Position numbers and translations under genes: made by a program. A stretch of DNA of 64,000 nucleotides. Source: Mangifera indica. Lineage: Eukaryota > Streptophyta > Magnoliopsida > Sapindales > Anacardiaceae. Of the stretch, positions 39,587 to 51,055 are shown one piece after another. The stretch is from positions 5,166,001 to 5,230,000 of the forward strand of contig NC_058138.1 in assembly GCF_011075055.1 (NCBI RefSeq), read 5' to 3'. The notes under the pieces are model-generated. The model had not been told where the DNA came from. It did no database searches and saw only the letters and a list, made by a program, of their open reading frames with translations. Within the stretch, counting starts at the first letter, position 1, and every line of letters begins with the position of its first letter.

Positions 39587-40530
39587 GTTTTGAGCCTTCC
39601 TCAAGCCTTCATACTATCCTTGAAACCAAGAAAGATGAAAATCCAGCAACTTACAAGCCAAAAGAAGCATTGCTTCCTTATTTTTGGCCCAATCTTACTT
39701 TTCAACATAGCTTTATAGTATGCACCTAAGGTCCAAGTGAATAGCTTGCACTCATTAGCCCAAAGAAGCAACAAATGAAGTCCATTTTTGAGCCTCAACC
39801 ATCCAAAGAGCTTTAAGAAGTCTATTTGGCCCAAACTTGTATATTTAGTTACCATAAAACTAGATGGAAACTCGATTGCAAAGATAGGAGACATGTTTCC
39901 TAGATTTAAGGAAAAAGATAACCACTTTTGTTTCCTAGTAAATTAATGAGGTATGGGTTTAGTTTATGATGGATGGCTTAGTATACATTAGTTAATTTTT
40001 AATTAATTTTGTTAACAAAATTGTATAATTGTCATCCATGCTTCTTATATAAAGGGGTAGGTCTTCATTTGTATTTTGTTGGTCGGCATTTTGAATGAAA
40101 CTTGAGATAAAACATTGTCTCTTATTTCCTTTATCCAATCATCTTGGTAGAAGATTGGTGGTGGAAGACCTTAAGGTTGGTGGAATCATTCCTTTATGCT
40201 TTGGCTTTATTTTTACATCCTTAGAATCCAAAGTTGAATGCATTTGTGTATGTTTGAAGTGTATGCACCAGAGAGTTGTAAAGAAATTATCAAATTTGCC
40301 ACTCACTTTTATCTTCATTTTGATTGCTTTATCTTGTTCCATTCTTGTGTTGTCATAGATCAAAAGATAGCTCATTATGTTGTGAATGTATTGATATAAG
40401 TTTGGTTTGGATTGAAATTTCCCTTGACTGTCAAATTGAATGAATAGAAAAACTACCCCTTTCAAATGAACAGTGAAAATATATTTTTGTATTTTGGATG
40501 TTGTTGCATGTTTTGGATGAAAATGCACTA
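39587..40530 (+). repeat. 3' LTR of the gypsy element
   Basis: Co-linear with 30871-31804 from TGAGCCTTC onward, including the shared TATATAAAGGGGTRGG. Coding-like sequence (...LRANPS) runs right up to it, without a clear polypurine tract or the first 30 or so LTR bases, suggesting a small deletion at the junction. The end is AAATGCACTA where the solo copy has AATGCACCA. Confidence 0.7.
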
Positions 40531-41426
40531 GTCCAGTACCTGAAATCCATTTTTTTATAGAAAACTTTTATGCAATGCGTGTGCAATTTGAATTTGAGCA
40601 TGTATTCGAATCATCAGAACTTGGACATTGACGAAAATGCATAATGTAGCATATGTATCATAAACGCATATTGCAACCCAAGCACTCACAACCATATAAA
40701 AGTATGCCGACGCATTCAAAATCATCAAAATGATATGTGACATGCAGCTAAATGTTATAAATATGCAATGTCACACAAATCCACATCAATATGCATAAAT
40801 ATGTATTTAATCAATCTATGAGCATATATACACATACATAAGTCCAAAAGCATGTCAATAATCATCAAAACCATCGAAATACATTATAGTGAACATGTTA
40901 AGCATATACAAGTATTAACCAAGTATAAAATCATAGAATCACAAATATTTATTCTTAAGCATGATAAAAAATCATCATATTAAACAACTATATACAAAAG
41001 CATTATCATATTAAATAAACATGATAAAAACAAGTAAGTCTATTATCACAAATGCCATTTCAGTCATGTTTGAAGACATATCAAAGTTTATACATTTACT
41101 TGACTTGCATAAATCATGTCAAATTCTCTTCGAATATAGCAAAATCTTTCCTTATTAAGAGGTTAAGTTAAAATATCAATAAGTTGATGGTTAGTATCAA
41201 AAAATTTAATTTGAAAATCACCCTTGCTAACATGATCACGTAAGAAATTATGTCTAATGTCTATATCTTTGTTCTAGAGTGCAAGATAAGCATTTTTGAA
41301 AGTTAAATGACACTTGTATTCTTATAAATTATAGGGATGTTTTTCATTTTGCAACCAAAGTCTAAAAGTTGTTGTCTCATCCATAAAAGTTGTGCATAAC
41401 AACTACTCACAAAAATGTATTCGGTT
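40531..41426 (-). other. Sirevirus internal sequence between RNase H and the gypsy insertion
   Basis: AT-rich sequence; the 41100-41426 part still resembles the C-terminal RNase H region on the minus strand, with stops. 40560-41050 shows no domain, and it is presumably the left part of the region that continues at 30837 and below. Confidence 0.4.
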
Positions 41427-42400
41427 TCAGTAATAGATGTTGCCATTGAATTTTTGTTTATTTGAAAACCATAAGACAAACATATGTCCTAAAAAGTAAT
41501 AAGTGCCACTTGTGCTTTTTCTATCTATTTGACAACCTTCAAAATTTGCATCAAAAAATACTCGTAATTCAAATGAGGATCCCTTAGGAAACCATAAATC
41601 AATATTTGTGGTTCCCTTGAGGTATCCCAAGATTCGTTTCATAATATTTAGATGTGATTCTTTAGGATTCGCTTGAAAACATGCACACATGCATGCACTA
41701 AACATGATATTTGGCCTAGATGTAGTTAAATATAATAATGCACCTATCATGCTTCTATATGCTTTGGTTTTGACACTTTTACCTCCCTCATCCTATCTAA
41801 TTTGAGTAAGGTGCTTATGGGAGTGGGTTGCTCCTTGGCTTCTTGCATGTTAAACCTTTTGAAAAGGCCTTTGACATACTTTGTTGGGTTGAGCAAAATT
41901 CTTTCTTTTGTTTGTTTGATTTGTAGTCCAAGGAAGTAGTTAAGCTTCCCTATCAAACTTATTTCAAATTCACCCTGCATTATCTTAGAACAATCTCTAC
42001 AAAGAGACTCATTAATAGCATCGAAGATAATGTCATCAAAATAAATTTGAACAAGTAAGATGTCTTACATTTGGCTTTTCCACTTTTCCTTTCAAAAACC
42101 ATTTTTAATTAAGAAAAGACTAAATCTTTCGTACCAAGCTCTAAGAGCTTGTTTTAAATCATATAAAACACGTTTTAGTTTAAAAACGTGATCTAAAAAT
42201 TCATAATTTTCGAAATTGGGAGATTGTTCAACATAAATCTCTTTTTGAATGAAACCATTTAAGACTATACTTTTAACATCCATTTGAAAAATTTTGAAAT
42301 TAAAATAACATGCATATGCAAGTAACATCCTAATTACTTTTAATCTAGCTACGGGTGTATAGGTTTCATTGAAATCGATACCTTTCTCTTAAGAGTACCC
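41427..42400 (-). pseudogene. Reverse transcriptase/RNase H remnant of the Sirevirus-like element
   Basis: Minus-strand fragments in copia order: FQMDVKSIVLNGFIQKEIYV and LYDLKQALRAWYERF (42328-42092), the catalytic box QIYFDDIIF at 42049-42024 (Tyr-Phe-Asp-Asp for Tyr-Val-Asp-Asp), LQIKQTKERI and FNMQEAKEQPTPIST (41980-41747). RNase H follows (MIGALLYLTTSRPNI, DRKSTSGTYYFLG; 41750-41427). At least two frame breaks. Confidence 0.8.
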
Positions 42401-42466
42401 TTGGACTACTAGTCTTGCCTTGTTTTGAAGAACCATTATGGACTCATCCACCTTGTTTTTGTATAC

Positions 42467-43610
42467 CTATTTTGTGCCAATGGTGGGATGATCCATGAGC
42501 CTTGGAATTAGTTTGTATACTTGGTTCCTCTCAAATTGGTTCAACACCTCTTGCTTGGCCAATATCCAACTCACATCTTGCAATGCCTTATCAACTCTCT
42601 TTGGCTCTATTTGTGACAAGAATTCCATAAATTCACATGTCTTTTGTAGAAAAGCCCTTGTCCTTACACCTTGGGAGAGGTCTCCAATGATTTTTCCTTC
42701 ATTGACCCCATCCTTCACCTTTAGAAAAACGAATTCCCTTTGAATTTCTTGAGATTGCATGAGATTGTCTTCATATGGCACTACCTCAAGTTGGTTTTCT
42801 TCTTCTTTAGGCTTAGAAGCTTCTTTGATATGCAAATCTTCCATAAGTTTTTCCACCTCATCTTTATTGTTCCTATTAACACATTTAGAAGAAGATTCAT
42901 AAAAAATAACATGTATAGATTCTTCAACAACAAGTGTCCTTTGGTTGAAGATTTTATACGCTTTGGAGGTTAATGAATAACTTGGAAAAATTGCCTCATC
43001 CGATTTGACATCAAATTTTCGTAGGTTATCATTTCCATTATTTAACATAAAAGACTTGCAACTAAATGGATGAAAATATGTAATATTAGGTTTCTTCCCT
43101 TTGAATAACTCATGTGGAGTTTTCTTAAGGATTGACCTAATCATGACCTTATTGATGATGTAACATCCAGTATTGATGACTTCACCCCAAAACGATTCTG
43201 GCAAATCATGCCTACACAATATGATCCTAGCTATTTTTACTAATGTTCTATTTCTTTGTTCAATAACTCTATTTTGTTGAGGAGTCTTAGGTGTCAAAAA
43301 GTTGTGCTTAATGCCATATTTATCACAATATGCTTCAAAATCTAAATTTTCAAATTTTTTTTCATGATTACATCTAATGTAAGTGATTGCATAACCTAAT
43401 TGCTTTTGCAATTTCTTAATGAATGAGCAAATGTTTTGAAACATCATTTTTGTGCACAAAAAGCAAAACCCATGTAAATTTTGAAAAGTTATCAACTATC
43501 ACAAAATAATAATGTTTTTTACCAAGAATTATAGTCTTAAAGGGTCTACACAAGTCTATATATATTAGTTGTAAAGGCCTAGAAGTTGAAATACAATTTT
43601 TGCTTTTCAA
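42467..43610 (-). pseudogene. Integrase remnant of the Sirevirus-like element
   Basis: Core fragments include YIDLCRPF (first catalytic Asp), YYFVIVDNFSKFTWV and KYGIKHNFLTPKTPQQNRVI, with the final Glu of the D,D-35-E triad in VIEQRNRTL. One long frame covers 43495-42467, and the core's start is in another frame (43610-43416). This is among the best-kept parts of the element. Confidence 0.8.
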
Positions 43611-43826
43611 ACAAGTTCTTGTTTGCTTTTCTAAAGCTTTTGAAAACTAATTTTAATTAACCCTTGACAAAATTCCTTTTTGAAAGTTTTTCCATCACAT
43701 TAATGCTTGTATGAGCTAACCTTCTATGTTATAACCACTTGTTTTCTTCCTTAGTTGACATGAGGCATTAATCTCTAGATGAAATGTCATGCAAATAGAT
43801 AATGTATATATTTGAATGCGAATGAC

Positions 43827-44114
43827 CTATGAATGCAATGGTATTAGTGCAAGGGTCAATAATTTCCAATATAAGGAATAAAAGCAAACATTGAAACCAT
43901 TGTCACACAATTGACTTATGCTAAGTAAATTATGTTTAAGACCACCAACAAGAAAAACATCATTAATTGATAAGGAATAATTAGTTATGGTTCTGATACC
44001 AATTACCTTCCTTTTGGAGTTGTCACCAAAGTTGATATTTCCACCATTTTGAACTGTCAAGGAGGTGAAAAGGCTTTTATTTTTGGTCATATGCCTTGAA
44101 TATTCACTATCCAA
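43827..44114 (-). pseudogene. Protease/pre-integrase remnant of the Sirevirus-like element
   Basis: The copia protease signature DSGC-x-HMT survives as DSEYSRHMT, with the Gly after the catalytic Asp-Ser changed to Glu, so it is probably inactive. It continues to KHNLLSISQLCDNGFNVCF, the typical pre-integrase segment. Confidence 0.7.
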
Positions 44115-44242
44115 GTCCTATTTGCTTGACTTTTTGCTCTTAGCTTCAAGGCACATTTGCACAAAAACAAAATTTAAGTTTTTTTTGATACCCAAATGGT
44201 TTTAGGTCCAATTGGATTAGCTTTGAAAGTCCCTTTAGGAAC

Positions 44243-45503
44243 CTAAACCTTCTTGATTTTGAAGGGTTTGTCATTCCTAATTGGATATCTCCTAATGGTA
44301 TGACCAACAAAAGCACAAGACTTGCATTTCATGTGCAATGCATGAGGTTTCTTTAATAGCCTATTATTTTCAATGAAGAGGTTAGCCTCATTATAACCTA
44401 GACCTTTTTTATTTATCACAAATCTTTGTGATGCTAACATTTCATCTAATATTTTTGTGCCAATTTTAAATTAATCCAATATTTCATTTGAACTTTCAAG
44501 TTTTTTCTTTAATTCAATATTTTCATTTTTCATGTTATCCAATGCTTTAATCAAGGATTCTTTTTCATGCAAAGTTGGTTCTAGTTCCTTTTTAGTTTTA
44601 TCATGCTCATTTTTGCTACTTTTTAACTCATCTTTCATGCATACAAAGTTTTTCTTCAAGGATTTATTTCTTGAGCTAACGCATTTATATTCCACTAGTA
44701 ATGAATCAAATACTTCATGTAATTCATCAAATGAGTAAGAGTTAGAATCATCTATCTCTTCCTCCGAGTCGTTCTTGGCCATGAAACAAGGATTATCCCT
44801 TTCTTCATCTTGCTCATTTTCATCACTTGAACCATCACTTCCACTCCAAGTGGTGATAAGAACTTTTCTTTTAAATTTTTTTTCCTTTTTCTCTTTTCTC
44901 TTCATCTTGAGGAGAAGATATTCTTGTATAATATGTCCCGATTTCTTGCATTCATAACAAATGATCTCCTTCTCCTGTACCTCTTTTCCTCTTGATTGAT
45001 TGAAACTCTTTCCTTTATTCTTTTTGGACTTGGAGAGAAATTTGCTAAATTTGTAAGCTAGAAGGCTCATATCCTCATCATCCATTGAAGATTCTCTATC
45101 TTCCTTATTTTTCTTAATTACCTTCAAGGTAATGTCCCTTTTTGGTTTAATTTCCTCTTCTTTTGGTTTTATCTTTATTTCATAAGTTAAGAGACTTTTT
45201 ATAAGCTCATCCATTTGCATCTTAGCAAGGTCTTTGGATTCCTCAATTGCCATTAGTTTCATAGTCCATTATTCTGGTAATGATCTTAACACTTTTTTTT
45301 ACTAATTCTGCTATTTCGAATTTCTTTCCAAGGCCATTCAAGTCATTTATGAAGTTTGGAAATCTTTTGTACATGCCTGTTATGCTTTCCCCCATCTTCA
45401 TCTCAAATAGGTCATACTTACAGAAGAAAAGCTCAATTTTCAACTCTTTGACTTGGCTTATGCCTCTATGTGTTATTTGGAGGATGGTCCAAACTTTTTT
45501 CAC
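44243..45503 (-). pseudogene. gag remnant of the Sirevirus-like element
   Basis: Minus-strand fragments: capsid region (45503-45243, ending RIMDYE), charged Lys/Glu-rich region (45262-44471), and a zinc knuckle ICYECKKSGHIIQEY at about 44960-44915. The knuckle's fourth ligand Cys is replaced by Tyr. A long coiled-coil-like C-terminal part (KKLESSNEILD) precedes a second CKSCAFVGHTIRRYP knuckle-like motif in 44440-44243. Confidence 0.7.
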
Positions 45504-45884
45504 TGTTTTACAAGTTGAACTCTATTAAATTTAGTTGAGTCTAATGCACAAAATAATATATTTATGGCATTGGCATTCAAACTTAACATTTTCTGACCAT
45601 TATCATTAAATACCATTTCATTTTTAGGCTCATTTGTTGTGGGATTCCTAGGTATAAAGTTTCCATGTTCAATAATTTTTCACAACTTATAGTATATTAA
45701 TCTAATATGTAATCTCATTCTAATCTTCCATTGGGTGTAATTTACTCCACAAAACAAGGGTGGTCTAGTAATGTATTGTCCTTCACTAAAAACCAATGTA
45801 GAAGTGTTTGTCATTATCAAAAGATCTTAAAACTCTAAAATTCATTAGATAATATAAACCTAGAGTCTAAGCTTTGATACAAAT

Positions 45885-46434
45885 TGGAAAACCCCTAATG
45901 GCAAATTAATCCTAGAGGGAGGTGGATAGGAAATTAAACAAAAAATTTACCAAACTTGATTTTAACTCAAGATGCCACAAATAAAAACCAAATAAATAAT
46001 CAAAACATAAAGTAAAGGATAAGAGTTTAGAAAATGCTCAGGAATTTAGAGTGGTTTGGAGTTTTTCATCCCAAGCCTCCTATGTCCACTTCTTCAAGCA
46101 ATTGACTTGAAGTTTCCATTCGAATCATTTTTAATTACACTAGTTGACTTAGGATTTTGCCTTTTTATAGTAGTGATACAGGATTTTGCCTAAGTGTAAT
46201 CAGAAAGAAGTTTTACAAGTAGAATATACTTCTAATAGGCTAATTTTACTAATATTTGGGACAAGCATCCCACATATAAGAAGGGTCATCCCTGACTTGA
46301 AAAATTATATAACTGTATTCTACCTATCTTTCGATCATTGGAACTTTATGCCATGAACTTTGTTAGCTCAATAATTATTAATTATCAACATTAAACTTAA
46401 TTTTGACATAATCAAAACACTTAGGGATGCAACA
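45885..46434 (-). repeat. 5' LTR of the Sirevirus-like element (internally deleted)
   Basis: TG...CA unit of 550 bases on the minus strand, starting TGTTGCATCC and ending GGGGTTTTCCA. It is followed by a primer-site-like TTTGTATCAAAGC (45883-45871). Compared with 27361-28403 it lacks about 550 bases between TTTTACTAATA and TTGGGACAAGC. Confidence 0.75.
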
Positions 46435-46589
46435 ATAACAACCAAAGCCTCACCTTGAAAATATGTCTCCCGAATCCTTTGTTTAGTTGAGGTGGAAAGA
46501 TAATGCTATATCTTGGTCATACAATTAAATTGTAGTATAGTGATTAGAGAGATTTCCAAAGGGCTGAATTCAATGTAAATGAGCTATGC

Positions 46590-46745
46590 TATATGTACAC
46601 ATTTTTAATATACAAATAAGTATACACATAGATGTGTTATCATATAATTAAGTGTTACTTTATCATTAATTCAAAATCACTCAATCATATAATGATATAT
46701 TTATATGTATACCAATTTGTGTACAAAAAACATGTACATATAGTT
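46590..46745. mobile_element. Foldback MITE, family 1
   Basis: Near-perfect palindrome: GCTATATGTACACATTTTTA at the left pairs with AAAAACATGTACATATAG at the right. The inner TGTTATCATATAATTAAGTG pairs with CACTCAATCATATAATGATA. It lies just outside the copia LTR. Confidence 0.65.
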
Positions 46746-47144
46746 TTGTTGAATGTAAATAATTTGCCATATCATGACCACTCTAAGTTTAAAAACTTTT
46801 TAAAACAAACAAATTTGAAAATTTTTTTCAACTCATTTGTTAACGTCACTCTTATCTTCATCATTATGTCTTGATAACATCTTATCATCACTTGCTACCT
46901 TCATCTCCAAATCTTGGTGTGCTGCTACAAATCTTCATTTCCAAATAATATTTCATGTTCTCTTTTATGTCTAGAAACAACATTGCACACTAAAAAAATA
47001 ATAAATTGATTAATTTTTATAATATTTAAAATTTTATATTTTATTATAAAAAAGGAGAAAAAAATTGAAAAATACACATTATAAAACCCTAAAAAAATAT
47101 ATTAATCACCCCCCAAATGGAAAATATAAATAATCAGTAGAATG

Positions 47145-47146
<2 letters not shown>
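46746..47146. other. Intergenic, nothing recognised
   Basis: AT-rich sequence without a credible ORF, ending in a long dinucleotide repeat. Confidence 0.5.

Positions 47147-47218
<72 letters not shown>
47147..47218. repeat. (AT)36 microsatellite
   Basis: Seventy-two bases of perfect AT repeat. Such tracts extrude as cruciforms and are hard to assemble, so the exact length should be treated as approximate. Confidence 0.95.
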
Positions 47219-47222
<4 letters not shown>

Positions 47223-47312
47223 TTATATAAAGCTCTATTATGCATATCACATATACCAAATAATACATGTATATTAAAAAAATAAAAAAATAACCTAGAA
47301 CATGCTTAATTC

Positions 47313-47866
47313 TAGAGATGACAATTTCGATCTAAATTTAGGGATTCTAACCCTCCTTAACTCTAACAAGGAAGAGATTTTCTAATAAAAATGGAGATAG
47401 GGACGAAGATAAGGACAAAAAAAATCCTTGTAATTGGAGATGGGCCGAGGATAGGGATATATATGTCCTCTCCTCGCTCCATCCCTGTCTTTTTATATTA
47501 ATATATTTAGTTAAAATATTAACATATATTTATAATTTTAGATTATTTATATTTTTCAAATTTATCTAAGTCTTTGTTGTTCATATTAAAGTAATTAATA
47601 TATGATACTTGTAATATTTGAAAAAGTGGATTGATTTTAATTTTATTTAATTTTGTTATTTAATATATTTATGTTGTGTTTAGGGAGCAGAAGATTTTTT
47701 CTCACGAGTATGGAGAGGGAATTTTTCCCCTTTGGGATAGAGAGGGGATGGGGAGAGGATTATTCTTCGCAAGGAGGGGATGATGAATCCTTGTCATCTC
47801 GGTAACAAGATAGACTAGGGATGGAGATTGAGATCTCCTCCCTGCCACTCCCCATTGTCATTCCTA
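47313..47866. mobile_element. Non-autonomous hAT element (554 bp)
   Basis: The ends are TAGAGATGACAATTTCG and, reverse-complemented, TAGGAATGACAATGGGG. The 8-bp flanks are CTTAATTC (47305-47312) and CTTAATTT (47867-47874). Inside are G-rich and C-rich mirrored blocks (GATGGGCCGAGGATAGGG; GGATGGGGAGAGGATT). No transposase. Confidence 0.75.
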
Positions 47867-47874
47867 CTTAATTT

Positions 47875-50504
47875 GCATGATAAAAAAAAATACTAAAACC
47901 CCATATATATTTGAATATATCAAAAACTTCATCATACCCATTATGCATCTTACATATATATTAAAATCCCCCACCTTCCTATGATTTCACCATATGTGAC
48001 TCTCATGGTGACTAAATTACCCAAAAACTCTATTATCAATTTCATTAATAGTCGATTTTAAGCATATTCTAACACTAAACCATAGACCAATTTCATAAAA
48101 ATTATAAATGATTTAGGTTATTTCATACAAAAACTCAACTGAAGAAACCATTATTTGAAACCTAAGAAATATATATAGAAATGGCGAAATGCCAAATTTA
48201 TAAACAATAAAACATAATAAGAAACAATATACTAACATTTTTCTCCATTGTAATCACGAAAAAATCTCACTTGAATTTGGTAAGTATAATTTGTTTTCAA
48301 TATACAAGTTTACCATACATGTTTTTGATTGTAGAAAATGAATTTAAAACTTGTTCATACTTAGGCAATTTTCGTCAAAATGTAATATGTTGGTCATATT
48401 CGTATAATCTCCATGAAGTTAGCTAGTTTTGTATAAACCTTTTTAATTTTCATAATTGTAATTAATTTTTTTAATTAGGGGTACCTTCCATTTATAACAC
48501 TAGATATCACACAATAATTTATTTTTCTCTGTATGAATTAGGATATTAGTCAATTGTATTAATGCTTGGCTTAAATTTTGTCCAACAAAATCAAATGTAA
48601 AAGGAGAAAAAAAAAATCCTATCAGCATGCTCTACCTTTCATTTGTACAATGTTTTTGTAATTAGATTAGACATTGACCTGGTAAAGAAGATGGTCTAGT
48701 CCGACTGACAATCATATTATATGACTAGTGGTTAGGCTAACCATTTAAAAATAATATTTAATATAATTTTATTTAATTAATTATTTTAATATAAAATAAA
48801 TTTAATTTTATGATATACATGCTTAAAATTCATATATAAGGGTTTGGATTCAAGTCTCAAAAATCATTTTTATTTACTGGATCAAACTTGAGTTTTTATC
48901 TTATTCAACCATTAGAACCATTCAATTCAATCCACTCTAACTTTGAAAGCAACTTTTCAACAAACCGTAATCTTTTTCTTGACAAATGATGGTCCAATTG
49001 GTTAGAATGACTGATTCAATCTAATTTTAAAAACCCTATATTCGAGTACATTAATGGTCAAACAAGCCATCCTAATCCAAACCCAAAGAGATAAAATAAT
49101 TTAGTATAAGGGAATTCATACATTGGATTATAAAAAAAGTAATGCTATGTATATAAATAATCTATACAATTTTTTTAAATTACAGAAAAAATAATACATA
49201 ATTACATTGTAACATGTCATTATTCGTATATAAAGTAATGTATATTATTTGTACATATAATTTTATTATAAATAATTATTATATTTAATCGATACTAATA
49301 ATAAAAATTAAGATATTATTTTAATTAAATATATTTAATATATTAAAATTAATTTATTTATCAATCGTAAAATGGTAAAAAAATTAACATCAAGTTACTA
49401 ATTTGCTAAAACCTACCAAGAACGCGTTAATCAAATTAACTCATTTAAAAAAATAAATATTCCCACCACCTTAATAATAAAATATTATTTTAATAAAATA
49501 TTATTATTATATTTTATTAAAAGTTAAACTAAATAAAATAGTGTTAATAATAAAATATATAATAAATTTATACGTATAAATAAATTATATAAAAAATTTA
49601 TTTTTATAAATTAACATAGTATCTTGTGATTAGATGATGTGTGTTTATTTTTCTCTTATTTCATAATCATGCTATCAAATTTTATCATCTCAGTTTATAA
49701 AAAAAAAAAATAATTTATTTGTATATATAATATTATTCTTAAAAATAATATTTGTGGGACTTTTAATTGAAATATATAAAGATTATTGATATTGCTTTGT
49801 TTATTTTATCAATAATAAAATATTCTAGGTAATTTTTTATTTTTATTATCTTTAACTAAACATAATAATTATTTATATTTATTTAAACATACCAAAATTT
49901 CTCAACCATGGTAATAATTTCTATCCTAGTAATTTCTAAGATAATATATGTTTGTGATAATTTTTTATTCATAACAATAAAATATTAATTAAATCAAACA
50001 TACCCTTAAAGATAATCTTGTAAAGCGTTAAGTGTTAACAAAATTAGTCTATTTTGTTACATTTGAAAATAGAGACAGATGGGTATCAAACAACTGTAAA
50101 CTATTGCACATTTTTTACAGGAGTAGTATTATGTACATAAATAATATGTACAGTTTTGTGTATAAATAATATAGATAACTTACATAAATAATATGTATAA
50201 CTTTATATATAAAAATGATATATAACTATATGATTAGATAGTTTTAAATTAAAGATAAAATAATATTAAATTATATGATAATATATAATTATTTATATTT
50301 AAAATTGTGTATATTTTTAATACATATAATTTTATTATTTTGAAAAAATTATTAATCTCTGAAGAGAAAATGAAATAACCAAGAATATAACAGGCCAAAT
50401 GACCATTTCCCATCCGAATTTTGACAACGACTTTTATTTTTTCACATATTTGACATAATCAAACATTATTTTTAATACTCAAAAGATATATATTATTTAT
50501 TATA
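47875..50504. other. Intergenic region
   Basis: No gene is visible. It includes MITE-like palindromes (about 49140-49265 and 50125-50335) and very AT-rich stretches (49260-49990, A/T runs with TTTATTATTATATT-like repeats). 48640-49060 contains mirrored TGGTCTAGTCCGACTGACAA-type and TGATGGTCCAATTGGTTAGA blocks that may be another decayed transposon. Confidence 0.5.
50125..50335. mobile_element. Foldback MITE, family 1
   Basis: AGTAGTATTATGTACATAAA at the left and ATTTTTAATACATATAATTT at the right bracket the core AATTTTAAATTAAAGATAAA-like block (AGTTTTAAATTAAAGATAAA) and ATATGATAATATATAATT. The left arm has a short internal triplication of ACATAAATAATATGTA. Confidence 0.5.
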
Positions 50505-51050
50505 TGTAACACCCCAGGTCTAATAACCCGGTCCACTGTCAAGATATTGTCCACTTTGGACACACAGTCTATCATAGGTTTGCTTCTGGGCTTTACAATC
50601 CAAAACGCGCATTAACAGTTAAGGAGCTCACAGGCTATTTAACCAATCAAATTCTCCCACCACTATCCAATGTGGGATACACACACAGATCCAGTATCTC
50701 TCTCGTGCTTTGTCGATGTGTGCTTCGCCTAAGGGTATCACATACACCCCCCCTTACGGGACTCAGCGTCTTCGCTGAGGTTTCCCCCACCATCATTTAA
50801 GAGGACACGCGGAGTTGCTCTGATACCATTTGTAACACCCCAAGTCCAATAACCCGGCCCACTGTCAAGATATTGTCCATCATGAGTTTGCTTCTGGGCT
50901 TTACAACCCAAAACGCATCTTAACAGTTAAGGAGCTCACAGGTTATTTAACCAATCAAATTCTCCCACCACTATCCAATGTGGGATACACACACAGACCC
51001 AACATCTCTCCCGTGCTTTGTCAATGTGGGATTCACCTAAGGGTATCACA
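50505..51050 (-). mobile_element. Complete TRIM (miniature LTR retrotransposon) with TSD
   Basis: Two LTRs (50505-50742 and 50831-51050; TGTGATACCC...GGTGTTACA on the minus strand) enclose only 88 bases. The primer site TGGTATCAGAGC (complement of initiator-Met tRNA 3' end) lies at 50828-50817, two bases inside the 5' LTR. A polypurine tract (AAGGGGGGGTGTA) abuts the 3' LTR. The perfect 5-bp duplication TTATA flanks it (50500-50504, 51051-51055). It has no coding capacity and depends on a helper for replication. The LTRs differ by scattered bases and by an indel of about 18 bases. Confidence 0.93.
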
Positions 51051-51055
51051 TTATA

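Larger units (their letters stand above)
30838..40530 (+). mobile_element. Ty3/gypsy retrotransposon with two later insertions
   Basis: LTRs at 30838-31804 and about 39587-40530 are plainly homologous and equal in length. In order come a primer site, gag with a CCHC knuckle, protease, RT, RNase H and integrase; integrase last is diagnostic of Ty3/gypsy. It sits in the opposite orientation to the surrounding copia element. RT is interrupted at 34269/35224 and the RT-RNase H junction at 35568/37773 by later LTR insertions. Many stops occur. The putative 5-bp flanks are CTCAA (30833-30837) and GTCCA (40531-40535), only 3 of 5 matching, so the target duplication is unproven. Confidence 0.85.
27361..46434 (-). 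mobile_element. Sirevirus-like Ty1/copia retrotransposon, broken and nested-into
   Basis: Read on the minus strand from 46434: LTR (46434-45885), primer site, gag, protease, integrase, RT, RNase H (to 41427), then an env-like frame (30160-29416), polypurine tract and second LTR (28403-27361). The gag-PR-INT-RT-RH order is diagnostic of Ty1/copia; an extra env-like frame after RNase H is a Sirevirus feature. A gypsy element (30838-40530, opposite strand) splits it. The two LTRs are clearly copies of each other, but the 5' one has lost about 550 internal bases and the 3' one its last 100 or so. All frames carry stops or shifts. The outer flank is ATAAC at 46435; the partner is lost, so no TSD. 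Confidence 0.75.

Noticed and set aside
50505..51050. Cassandra-type TRIM carrying a 5S rRNA promoter
   Set aside because: I did not see the conserved 5S internal promoter motif in either LTR; it is a TRIM, but not shown to be Cassandra.
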